Positions 1-5,686 of a stretch of 6,101 nt of DNA are shown piece by piece. This DNA is from an uncultured Actinomyces sp. (GTDB lineage Bacteria > Actinomycetota > Actinomycetes > Actinomycetales > Actinomycetaceae): NCBI GenBank assembly GCA_945949035.1, contig CAMFDH010000085.1, forward strand, positions 1 through 6,101. Reading direction: 5' to 3'. The position numbers were made by a program, and so were the translations under genes. Within the stretch, counting starts at the first letter, position 1. Each line of letters opens with the position of its first letter. The notes beneath the pieces were generated by a model that was given only the letters and a program-made list of their open reading frames with translations, was not told the origin of the DNA and searched no databases.

Positions 1-186
1 GCGACTTGCTGCAATCACTTCGATGTACCGATCTGTCTGTTCGTGTGGGTGCCCGACGTAGACCGTCGTGACTTCGCCTGGCTGCCCATCGACCTCGGCA
101 GAAACTTCCGCGTTCATGATCGCGTAAAGCGAGTCCTCGCGTGGAATGCCGTGCTTGTCGGCACTACTTGTGAACTGGACGCCCAT
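1..186 (-). CDS. Small KHGI-type protein, BrnT/toxin-like (partial, N-terminal 62 residues)
   Basis: The reading frame is open from an ATG at 186 to the left edge of the window, so only the first 62 residues are present. An in-frame TGA lies directly before the ATG, so translation cannot begin further upstream. The protein starts MGVQFTSSADKHGIPRED and continues with a short hydrophobic stretch, YVGHPHEQTDRYIEVIA. The pattern of a KHGI segment after a short beta strand, then a G-P/H-x-x-x-x-x-R-hx-EVI strand, resembles small proteins widespread in actinobacteria that are annotated as hypothetical or as toxin-like relatives of BrnT. That family link is by memory of the pattern, not by search. 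BrnT proteins are ribonuclease toxins paired with a downstream antitoxin; any partner would lie outside the window. There is no Shine-Dalgarno sequence, but a TACATT box six bases upstream fits leaderless expression. Function is unproven. Confidence 0.6.
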   Translation of the reverse strand, partial: MGVQFTSSADKHGIPREDSLYAIMNAEVSAEVDGQPGEVTTVYVGHPHEQTDRYIEVIAASR

Positions 187-192
187 TCAGAA

Positions 193-198
193 AATGTA
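193..198 (-). promoter_or_regulatory. Putative -10 box (TACATT) for a leaderless transcript of the small left-edge gene
   Basis: On the minus strand TACATT is followed by exactly six bases (TTCTGA) and then the ATG at 186. That puts the box at about -12 to -7 if transcription starts at the A of ATG. No purine-rich ribosome binding site is present. No good -35 hexamer is visible at 16-18 bases, so the call rests on the -10 box and its spacing. Confidence 0.45.
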
Positions 199-216
199 GC
201 ACAGAAAGCGGCTACA
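195..216. repeat. Inverted repeat TGTAGC-N10-GCTACA overlapping the promoter
   Basis: The two 6-base arms (195-200 and 211-216) are perfect reverse complements with a 10-base spacer. The left arm overlaps the putative -10 box, so a protein bound here would be placed to block transcription. This arrangement is typical of autoregulated operons, including toxin-antitoxin operons, but a 6-base dyad can occur by chance. Confidence 0.4.
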
Positions 217-219
217 AGT

Positions 220-236
220 TAGGAGCCGGCTATCTA
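220..236. repeat. Short dyad centred on AGCCGGCT upstream of the small gene
   Basis: AGCCGGCT (224-231) is a perfect 8-base palindrome. It is flanked by TAG on the left and CTA on the right with one and two bases between, extending the symmetry. It lies about 40 bases upstream of the start at 186 and next to the TGTAGC/GCTACA repeat. It could be a second operator half or chance. Confidence 0.25.
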
Positions 237-312
237 GGGTGCCTGCATGGTCCTCGGGAGATGACGAGGAAGCTCGCCTGGGGTATGAACCCGAAGATAT
301 GGTCCAGGACCG

Positions 313-339
313 CGGCAGATCGAGACTGTCGGTCTGCTG
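313..339 (-). terminator. Possible stem-loop terminator downstream of the sirtuin gene
   Basis: GCAGATCGA (315-323) can pair with TCGGTCTGC (329-337) around a 5-base loop, extendable by two pairs at the base. It begins five bases past the sirtuin stop codon. Read as minus-strand RNA the stem carries an A-C mismatch, whereas plus-strand RNA would have a tolerated G-U wobble there. No U-tract follows. It is therefore only a candidate, of the U-less type often proposed in actinobacteria. Confidence 0.3.
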
Positions 340-343
340 GTGG

Positions 344-1201
344 TTATTGTGCGCCGAGCCTCTGCGCCAGTGCCCCCAGCCAGTCGGTGGTGCCACCTTC
401 GATGCGCACGGCGATCGAGGGGCGTGAGTCGATGGCGGTGGGGCCGCGGTTGATGATGCCGATGGGAAGGTCCCTGGCTTCAGCTCGGTTGATGATGCGG
501 ATCGGCGTGTTCACAGCGAGGGATGAGCCCGCCACAATCAGTCCACCGGCCTCTGCCAGAATCTCTTCGGCGAGGGCGAAGGTTGCGGTGGGGACGTGTT
601 CGCCGAAGTAGACGACATCGGGACGGAGCTGGCCTCCGCAGGCGGGGCAGATCGGCACCACGACCTCGTCAATATCCCGCACATCAGCGTCACCATCCGG
701 GGTGAGCTTGGCGTCGCGGTTCTTCTCTAGGAAATCAGAGTTGGCGGCGTCGAACCATGCCAGTGTTTCCTCACGGGTCCAACGGTGTCCATTCTCAACA
801 CAGCGCATGACGGACCCGTTGCCGTGCAGTTCGGCTACCTTCTTTGAGCCAGCCCGGCGGTGTAGTCCGTCGGTGTTCTGCGTGATGACACCCGAGAGCA
901 GGCCGGCTGCCTCAAGGCGGGCGATGGCTCGGTGACCATCATTGGGCTGAATCGACTTCCAGTGTTCGGTGCCGATGCGGGCCCCACCCCAGAAACGCTG
1001 CCTGTAGCGGTGCTCGGTGGAAAACTGGTGGACACTCATCGGGGTACGTGGGGGAGTGCCCTGGCCGCGGTAGTCGGGAATGCCCGAATCGGTACTTACT
1101 CCAGCACCCGTGATGAGGGCGACGGGGCCGTGGTCGAAGAGTTCAACCAGCAGGTCTAGCTGGGATTCATTAGGGGCAGTTTCAAAGTCAGGCATAGCCA
1201 C
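344..1201 (-). CDS. Sir2-family NAD-dependent protein deacylase (class II sirtuin-like)
   Basis: Sirtuins remove acyl groups from lysines using NAD, giving nicotinamide and O-acyl-ADP-ribose; a cytoplasmic location is inferred. The 285-residue product has the NAD-binding GAGVSTDSGIPDYRG (32-46), TQNTDGLH (107-114), the catalytic histidine in ELHG (H126), FGEHVP (199-204), GSS (225-227) and the late INR strand (250-252). QPNDGH (85-90) and the overall length favour the SIRT4-like class II. The zinc module is unusual: CPAC (185-188) is intact, but the first pair reads C134-V-E-N137-G-H139, so one of the four usual cysteines is absent. Translation may begin at GTG 1201 or at ATG 1195; neither has a clear ribosome binding site, and a TATGCT box lies just upstream of both. 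The gene is divergent from the helicase. Family assignment is secure; substrate and catalytic competence are not known. Confidence 0.95.
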   Translation of the reverse strand: MAMPDFETAPNESQLDLLVELFDHGPVALITGAGVSTDSGIPDYRGQGTPPRTPMSVHQFSTEHRYRQRFWGGARIGTEHWKSIQPNDGHRAIARLEAAGLLSGVITQNTDGLHRRAGSKKVAELHGNGSVMRCVENGHRWTREETLAWFDAANSDFLEKNRDAKLTPDGDADVRDIDEVVVPICPACGGQLRPDVVYFGEHVPTATFALAEEILAEAGGLIVAGSSLAVNTPIRIINRAEARDLPIGIINRGPTAIDSRPSIAVRIEGGTTDWLGALAQRLGAQ

Positions 1202-1346
1202 TTCAGCATAGGTCGGATAGAACTCGTACCGAGGGTGAGATTGCCGTCCGTCCAGACCGATTTGGGGCGGAGTTCGTCCTCGTGCGTTAAATGTGAGGTC
1301 GGTTTTGCCCCCGGAGGGGAGGCCCGAAGCGGACTACGATTGTGGG
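1202..1346. promoter_or_regulatory. Divergent intergenic region between the sirtuin and helicase genes
   Basis: This 145-base gap must hold the promoters of both divergent genes. A TACGAT box (1335-1340) serves the helicase side; TATGCT, read on the minus strand at about 1205-1210, is a weak candidate for the sirtuin side. A small palindrome, CTCG-TAC-CGAG (1223-1233), lies close to the sirtuin start. I looked for an actinobacterial SOS box (GAAC-N4-GTTC type) because of the helicase and found none. A purine-rich GGAGGGGAGG (1313-1322) is too far from the helicase start to act as its ribosome binding site. Confidence 0.5.
1335..1340 (+). promoter_or_regulatory. Putative -10 box (TACGAT) for leaderless helicase transcript
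   Basis: TACGAT is followed by six bases (TGTGGG) and then the ATG at 1347, the spacing expected when transcription starts at the A of the start codon. No ribosome binding site lies within 5-12 bases of the ATG. The box supports choosing 1347 rather than the upstream in-frame ATG at 1293, because a transcript starting here would not contain the earlier codons. No clear -35 element was seen. Confidence 0.5.
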
Positions 1347-3647
1347 ATGCCGAAACCCGACCTTGTGATGACAGCGGAGTTTGAGCGGGCCCTCGAGCTG
1401 CTCCACTCCGGTGAGAACGTCTTCGTAACGGGTAAGGCGGGCACGGGTAAGTCAACGCTGGTGCGGAACTTCCTGGCCACCACCAAACGCAAGGCCATCA
1501 CGGTGGCACCGACCGGAATTGCAGCCCTCAACGTCGGCGGTTACACGATCCACCGACTCTTCTCATTTCGTCCGGGCGATGATGCCTCCCGGGCGCGCAG
1601 CAACCGCTATCGCCCCACCCGCTTTCAGAAGGCTCTGGCCAGTCTCGATACCCTGATCGTCGACGAGGCTTCGATGCTTCGGGCAGACCTCTTCGATGCC
1701 ATGGCGATCGCCCTCGAACGCTTCGGCCCCCATCCCGGCGAACCATTCGGAGGGGTGCAGCTTGTGCTGGTAGGCGATCTCTATCAGTTGCCGCCAGTGG
1801 TTCACGAGGACGAACGGGCCTACTTTGAAGAGCACTATGGGACGCCATTCTTCTTCTCTGCCCAGTACTTCAACCGGGACAGATTTCCCACGGTAGAGCT
1901 CTCTACTGTCTTCCGGCAGATCGGTGACTACCAGCTGGTGTCCCTGCTTAATGGAGTGCGTGATGGGGCGTTGCTCAACGAAGCTCGTTCGCTGCTGAAC
2001 CAGCGCACCAACCCCCGTTTTGAGCCGCCCCTTGATGAGTTCTGGCTGACTTTGACCACCACAAACCGGGTTGCCAAAGCCCGAAATGATGAGATGTTGG
2101 CGCGGCTGTCAACCCAGGTTCACCACTTTGAAGCCACCGTGACCGGGGAGAAGGACGCGTTCGAGTTCCCTGCTGAACAGTCACTTGACGTCGCGGTCGG
2201 GGCTCAGGTCATGCTGCTCAGTAATGACCCGGCCGACCGCTGGGTCAACGGCACCCTGGGACGTATTGAACACATCACCCGTGATGAGTCGGTGACGGTC
2301 CTGACCCGTGATGGTGATCTTGTTGAGGTCGAGCCCCACGAATGGCAGATCACGAGGCCGGTGGTCGAGGACGGTCGGGTCCGCCATGAGACGATGGGCA
2401 GCTTCACCCAGCTGCCTCTGAAGTTGGCCTGGGCCATTACGATCCACAAGAGCCAGGGGCAAACCCTCGACAGGGTGGTGGTTGATCTCAGCGGAGGCAC
2501 CTTCGCCAACGGGCAGCTCTACGTGGCGCTGAGTCGTTGCACCAGCCTTGAGGGGCTGGTCCTGAAGCGGGACGTGCTGCCGCGGGACCTGAAGACTGAC
2601 AACCGGGTGCGCCGCTACCTCGAGTCAAGCAAACGTCACGGTAGCGCCCGCGGTGAGGTCTATCTGTCAGCTCTGATGGTGGGAAATGAAGGGGACCGTT
2701 ACCGTCCTCGTCCTGTTGAAATAGCGGCGGTGACTGAGGACGGTCAGGAGCTCTCCACCCTCATCAACCCGACGTGCGACCTCTACAACGCCAAGGCCGA
2801 CTACGGTATAGCGGTGAGGGACATTCAGTTCGCTCCCGTGCTGGCTGAAGCATGGGCGGCCCTGGCTCCGGTCTTGAGCGGGCGAGTGCCCGTCGGCCTC
2901 GATATCGACAACCTCATCGGTCAGATCGATGCGGAGTTGAAGCGCAACGGGGTGGTGGTCGAGATGCCGGTGGGGAAAGAGCTCTCCACCCTTGACCTGC
3001 ACCTTGATTTGCGCCGTGCCCTGACACGGGGGAGCGCCCTGGACCGCGCTCGTGCCATTCGTGATGCGGCCGCGGGAATATCCCGAGAAGAGGGTCAGGC
3101 TGATGAGTGGGCGACGGCATTTCCGGAGGCTCCGGGTGGTCCCGGGCTGCTACTCGCTCGACCCCCGCTTCACGCTGACCCGGGGGTGACGGCCCGAATG
3201 ACACTTGTCGGCCTGAAGATCGGCAGCCCCGAGGCCGATGCCCTATTGCAGACCTTGTGGGGCAGGATCCTCGGACCCGACCGGGAGGCGTTTGAAACAG
3301 CGCAGGCCCTGCGCGAGAAGTTTGGGGCGAGACCGGCTCAGGAACCCAAAGATGACGGAAGTCTTTTCGGGCCACCCCAGGCACAGGATGTGTTGGTCCC
3401 CGGGGCCAGGGTCTGCTTCACGGGAACGGTGATGAACGATGATGGTCGCCTCATGTTCCGTGAAGAACTGGAGAGCCTGGCGGTCAAGCACGGCCTGGTT
3501 GTAACCCAGACTGTCACCAAGACCAAGATGGATGTCCTGGTGGTAGCCGAGAGGGGAACGCAGTCGGGCAAAGCCAAGAAGGCTGCCCAGTACGACAAAC
3601 CCATCATTGCCGCCGAGGAGTTTCTGGAGTGGTGTGAGGCAAACTAG
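1347..3647 (+). CDS. PIF1/RecD-like SF1 helicase with degenerate DEDDh exonuclease region and C-terminal BRCT domain
   Basis: The 766-residue product is an ATP-driven superfamily 1B helicase. Motifs in order: Walker A GKAGTGKST (29-37), APTGIAAL (54-61), Walker B LIVDEAS (103-109), GDLYQLPP (143-150), TVFRQ (187-191), IHKSQG (366-371) and YVALSRC (392-398). PIF1 relatives unwind DNA, R-loops or G-quadruplexes; the target here is unknown. Residues about 439-573 follow the pattern of a DnaQ-type DEDDh exonuclease (VEIAAV at 457-462, IGQIDAEL at 524-531, ALDRARA at 564-570), yet each expected catalytic position seems replaced. After a linker of about 110 residues comes a BRCT domain (682-766) with FTGT (691-694), SGKAKKA (740-746) and the conserved Trp (W762); such domains can bind DNA ends or partner proteins. 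Start chosen at 1347 because the 18 upstream codons (from 1293) do not look conserved and the -10 box lies within them. The Nudix gene follows 45 bases downstream. Confidence 0.93.
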   Translation: MPKPDLVMTAEFERALELLHSGENVFVTGKAGTGKSTLVRNFLATTKRKAITVAPTGIAALNVGGYTIHRLFSFRPGDDASRARSNRYRPTRFQKALASLDTLIVDEASMLRADLFDAMAIALERFGPHPGEPFGGVQLVLVGDLYQLPPVVHEDERAYFEEHYGTPFFFSAQYFNRDRFPTVELSTVFRQIGDYQLVSLLNGVRDGALLNEARSLLNQRTNPRFEPPLDEFWLTLTTTNRVAKARNDEMLARLSTQVHHFEATVTGEKDAFEFPAEQSLDVAVGAQVMLLSNDPADRWVNGTLGRIEHITRDESVTVLTRDGDLVEVEPHEWQITRPVVEDGRVRHETMGSFTQLPLKLAWAITIHKSQGQTLDRVVVDLSGGTFANGQLYVALSRCTSLEGLVLKRDVLPRDLKTDNRVRRYLESSKRHGSARGEVYLSALMVGNEGDRYRPRPVEIAAVTEDGQELSTLINPTCDLYNAKADYGIAVRDIQFAPVLAEAWAALAPVLSGRVPVGLDIDNLIGQIDAELKRNGVVVEMPVGKELSTLDLHLDLRRALTRGSALDRARAIRDAAAGISREEGQADEWATAFPEAPGGPGLLLARPPLHADPGVTARMTLVGLKIGSPEADALLQTLWGRILGPDREAFETAQALREKFGARPAQEPKDDGSLFGPPQAQDVLVPGARVCFTGTVMNDDGRLMFREELESLAVKHGLVVTQTVTKTKMDVLVVAERGTQSGKAKKAAQYDKPIIAAEEFLEWCEAN

Positions 3648-3678
3648 CCACCACACGGTAGTTGGTGAGAAGCAGATT

Positions 3679-3685
3679 GAGGGAG
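3679..3685 (+). promoter_or_regulatory. Shine-Dalgarno sequence of the Nudix gene
   Basis: GAGGGAG ends seven bases before the ATG at 3693. It fixes the Nudix start and contrasts with the helicase upstream, which lacks any such site. This fits the Nudix gene being the second gene of a transcript that begins at the helicase. Confidence 0.7.
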
Positions 3686-3692
3686 TGGGCGA

Positions 3693-4244
3693 ATGAACCC
3701 GACCGTGTCTAAGACGCTGGAAGAGTGTCGCGTAAATGGGATCGACCTCGGAGAACTTTTCTCCGAGTACGTTGAGTTTGCCGAGGACGAGAGCCACGAT
3801 TACCGAGAGACATCTGCGGCGCAACACTTTACGGCCAGCGCCTACGTATTCAACTCGGACCTCACTGAGATACTGCTCTGTTTCCATAGGAAAGGTCAGT
3901 TCTGGGTGCAGTTCGGTGGACACATAGAGCCCCAGGACCAGTCCCTGTTCGCAGCTGCCCAGCGAGAAGGGCTAGAAGAAAGTGGGCTGAGCACCCTTGA
4001 GTCACTCAGCCCACTACCGGTCGATATTGACCGCCACGCACTTTCCTCTTCCTTTGGCACCTGCCGGGTTCACTGGGACATCGGCTTTGCCTTCGGAGCC
4101 GGTCGGAATGACACTGTCGCAGTCAGCCACGAGAGTGAGGATGTGAAGTGGTGGCCGGTAGATGCACTACCTGCGGACGCCACACCAGACCTTCCTCGCA
4201 GAATCTCCCGTGCCCTGCAGACCCTGCGTCGCGCGGGGCACTAG
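3693..4244 (+). CDS. Nudix hydrolase domain protein
   Basis: Nudix enzymes hydrolyse nucleoside diphosphates linked to another group, such as ADP-ribose, NADH, oxidised dNTPs or dinucleoside polyphosphates; the substrate cannot be read from this sequence. The 183-residue product has a helical N-terminal extension of about 45 residues, then a strand (AYVFN, 50-54) and CFHRKGQFWVQFGGHIEP (63-80), leading into the Nudix box, where REGLEESGL (91-99) supplies the metal-binding E92, E95 and E96. Later PVDID and HWDIGFAF, and near the end ESEDVKWWPVDALP, match the layout of a common actinobacterial Nudix group with a GGHxExxDxSL box. In that group the first box glutamate is usually not glutamate (Q83 here), so the box need not be broken. 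The gene has a good Shine-Dalgarno site, follows the helicase by 45 bases, and converges on trpB2 with 14 bases between the stop codons. Confidence 0.93.
   Translation: MNPTVSKTLEECRVNGIDLGELFSEYVEFAEDESHDYRETSAAQHFTASAYVFNSDLTEILLCFHRKGQFWVQFGGHIEPQDQSLFAAAQREGLEESGLSTLESLSPLPVDIDRHALSSSFGTCRVHWDIGFAFGAGRNDTVAVSHESEDVKWWPVDALPADATPDLPRRISRALQTLRRAGH
4210..4241 (+). terminator. Weak stem-loop at the 3' end of the Nudix gene
   Basis: GTGCCC (4210-4215) is complementary to GGGCAC (4236-4241) with a 20-base loop that itself contains GCAG-ACC-CTGC. It ends one base before the Nudix stop codon. There is no T-run after it. With only 14 bases between convergent genes, any terminator must overlap coding sequence, which is the main reason to mention it. 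Confidence 0.2.
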
Positions 4245-4258
4245 CAACAGACCTGCAC

Positions 4259-5608
4259 CTACTTCTTCGCCGGGCTCTCGTAGTCACCGACGAACGCCGA
4301 GTACGAAGGTAGGTCCAGTTGGCCGTGACCGGAGACCCCAATGACGACGACCTCTTCTTCGTCTGAAGCGTTGATACGGCCAATGGCAGCAGCAAGCGCG
4401 TGGGTTGACTCTGGGGCAGGAACAATCCCCTCGGTTCGGGCCAGCAGGATGCCCGCATTGAAAGCATCTTGCTGTTCGATGGCAACCGGATTGACATAGC
4501 CCAGCTTGACCGTGTGGCTGAGGGCCGGGGCCATTCCGTGGTAGCGCAGTCCACCCGCGTGGATGGGATCCGGAACGAAGTCCTTGCCCAGTGTGTACAT
4601 CTTCAAAAGGGGGGTCATGCCGGAGAAATCACCGTGGTCATAGCGGTACTCGCCTTGAGTAAGAGACGGACATGCAGCTGGTTCAGCAGCGATGACCTCC
4701 GTCGTTGCCTCTCCGGAAATCACATCCTTGAGGAAGGGGAAGGCCAGTCCTGCAAGGTTGGAACCACCACCGGCGCAACCCACCACTACGTCAGGGGCCC
4801 CTTCGCCTGCCTCTTCAAGCTGCGCTTGGGCCTCCTGGCCAATGACTGTCTGGTGAAGGACGACATGGTTGAGGACGGAACCGAGGGCGTAGCGCGCCTG
4901 CGGATCCTTCATCGCCACCTCAACGGCCTCACTGACCGCCATACCCAGGCTGCCGGTAGTGTCGGGCTGCTCTGCCAAAATGGCGCGACCGGCCTCGGTT
5001 AGCTCGGAGGGGCTGGAGTGAACCCTGCCGCCATAGAGCTCCATCAGGTAGCGGCGGTAAGGCTTGGACTCATACGATGCCTTGACCTGCCACACCTCAA
5101 CATCAATGTCGAACATGGCACCTGCCAACGCCAGGGATGAACCCCACTGACCCGCACCGGTCTCGGTGGTGAGCTTTGTGATGCCCTCGGCGGCGTTGTA
5201 GTAGGCCTGGGCGATTGCTGAGTTTGGCTTGTGGCTGCCAACCGGGGAGGCACCCTCGAACTTCAGGTAGATACGGGATTTGGTTCCCAGAGCCTTTTCA
5301 AGGCGTCGGGCCCGAAGAAGGGGAGTGCGGCGGTAGGAAGCATAGACTTCCCGGACGGGCTCCGGAATCTCGATGTACTGCTCGGTTGCCAGTTCCTGCT
5401 CTGCAAGGGCCCTGGGGAAGAGCGCCACCAGATCATCCACTGTGACCGGCTCTCCGGTTCCCGGATGCAGGTGAGGAGGGATGGGTTCAGGCAGGTCTGC
5501 AGAGATGTTGTACCAGGCCTTAGGAACAGTGGGATAGGGATCTACCTCTTCATCAACCACATCTACGGTTACCTGCGAGGTTGGCTTGGGGTCGGGAGTA
5601 TTCGTCAT
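4259..5608 (-). CDS. trpB2: TrpB2-type tryptophan synthase beta chain (PLP-dependent)
   Basis: The enzyme joins indole to an amino-acrylate made from serine, giving tryptophan; some TrpB2 enzymes are reported to prefer O-phosphoserine and work without TrpA. The 449-residue product has GSHKPN (124-129) with the pyridoxal-phosphate lysine K127, ETGAGQWG (149-156) with the likely catalytic glutamate E149, the phosphate-binding CAGGGSN (278-284) and VSGHG (425-429) near the cofactor ring. The long N-terminal region ([10 protein letters not shown] and [16 protein letters not shown]) and the W in GAGQWG mark TrpB2 rather than canonical TrpB, which has GAGQHG and about 400 residues. An in-frame TGA 18 bases upstream means ATG 5608 is the earliest start; AGGTG four bases before it is a modest ribosome binding site. 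No trpA or other trp gene is adjacent. It follows rmuC on the same strand by 56 bases, with a stem-loop between. Confidence 0.95.
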   Translation of the reverse strand: MTNTPDPKPTSQVTVDVVDEEVDPYPTVPKAWYNISADLPEPIPPHLHPGTGEPVTVDDLVALFPRALAEQELATEQYIEIPEPVREVYASYRRTPLLRARRLEKALGTKSRIYLKFEGASPVGSHKPNSAIAQAYYNAAEGITKLTTETGAGQWGSSLALAGAMFDIDVEVWQVKASYESKPYRRYLMELYGGRVHSSPSELTEAGRAILAEQPDTTGSLGMAVSEAVEVAMKDPQARYALGSVLNHVVLHQTVIGQEAQAQLEEAGEGAPDVVVGCAGGGSNLAGLAFPFLKDVISGEATTEVIAAEPAACPSLTQGEYRYDHGDFSGMTPLLKMYTLGKDFVPDPIHAGGLRYHGMAPALSHTVKLGYVNPVAIEQQDAFNAGILLARTEGIVPAPESTHALAAAIGRINASDEEEVVVIGVSGHGQLDLPSYSAFVGDYESPAKK

Positions 5609-5619
5609 GGAACACCTGC

Positions 5620-5641
5620 TGTTTCATCTCTGCACTGAACA
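5620..5641. repeat. Imperfect dyad TGTTTCA-N9-TGAACA in the trpB2 leader
   Basis: TGTTTCA (5620-5626) and TGAACA (5636-5641) are reverse complements apart from one extra T. The dyad lies 12-33 bases upstream of the trpB2 start codon, where a repressor or an RNA hairpin could act. The match is short and may be chance. Confidence 0.2.
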
Positions 5642-5653
5642 AGGACTGGCCTG

Positions 5654-5686
5654 TGGCCTGCGCCTCAGGATAGTGAGGGCAGGCCA
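5654..5686 (-). terminator. Strong stem-loop at the rmuC stop, terminator or attenuator ahead of trpB2
   Basis: TGGCCTGC (5654-5661) pairs with GCAGGCCA (5679-5686) and CCTCA (5663-5667) with TGAGG (5674-5678), giving 13 base pairs with one bulged base and a 6-base loop. The rmuC stop codon (5665-5667) lies in the inner stem. On the minus strand it is followed by a moderately T-rich GTCCTTGTTC, not a full U-run. TGGCCTG occurs twice in tandem (5647-5653 and 5654-5660); the second arm can instead pair with the outer copy as a perfect 9-base stem, ACTGGCCTG/CAGGCCAGT (5645-5653 with 5680-5688). The structure ends about 46 bases before the trpB2 start. Most likely an rmuC terminator; a switch regulating trpB2 is possible. 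Confidence 0.6.

Noticed and set aside
1313..1322. GGAGGGGAGG as a Shine-Dalgarno site
   Set aside because: It ends 24 bases before the helicase ATG and no in-frame start codon lies 5-12 bases after it.
1293..1346. N-terminal extension of the helicase from ATG 1293
   Set aside because: The 18 extra residues look unlike a helicase N-terminus, and the likely -10 box (1335-1340) lies inside them, so the transcript would start after them.
1202..1346. SOS (LexA) box upstream of the helicase
   Set aside because: GAAC and GTTC occur in the gap but are about 50 bases apart, not in the required spacing.
344..3647. Sir2 plus helicase as an anti-phage defence pair
   Set aside because: The sirtuin is a normal-length stand-alone class II-type protein with intact catalytic motifs, and the helicase is PIF1-like, not HerA. 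The genes are divergent and not in one operon, and no other defence gene is in view.
3642..3667. Stem-loop between helicase and Nudix genes (CACCA/TGGTG or AACTA/TAGTT)
   Set aside because: Only 5-base stems with loops of 9-12 bases and two competing pairings; too weak to call a terminator.
3945..3995. Broken Nudix box in the Nudix protein (Q83 instead of the first Glu, Gly after RE)
   Set aside because: The related GGHxExxDxSL group normally lacks glutamate at that first position, and the metal-binding E92, E95 and E96 are all present.
4257..4314. ACCTACTTC / GAAGGTAGGT long-range pairing as a terminator for the Nudix gene
   Set aside because: The arms are about 40 bases apart, need a bulge, and lie within trpB2 coding sequence with no T-run.
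5553..5626. Small ORF starting [11 protein letters not shown] overlapping the trpB2 start, as a leader peptide
   Set aside because: It has no tryptophan codons, no convincing ribosome binding site, and overlaps trpB2 out of frame; it looks like chance.
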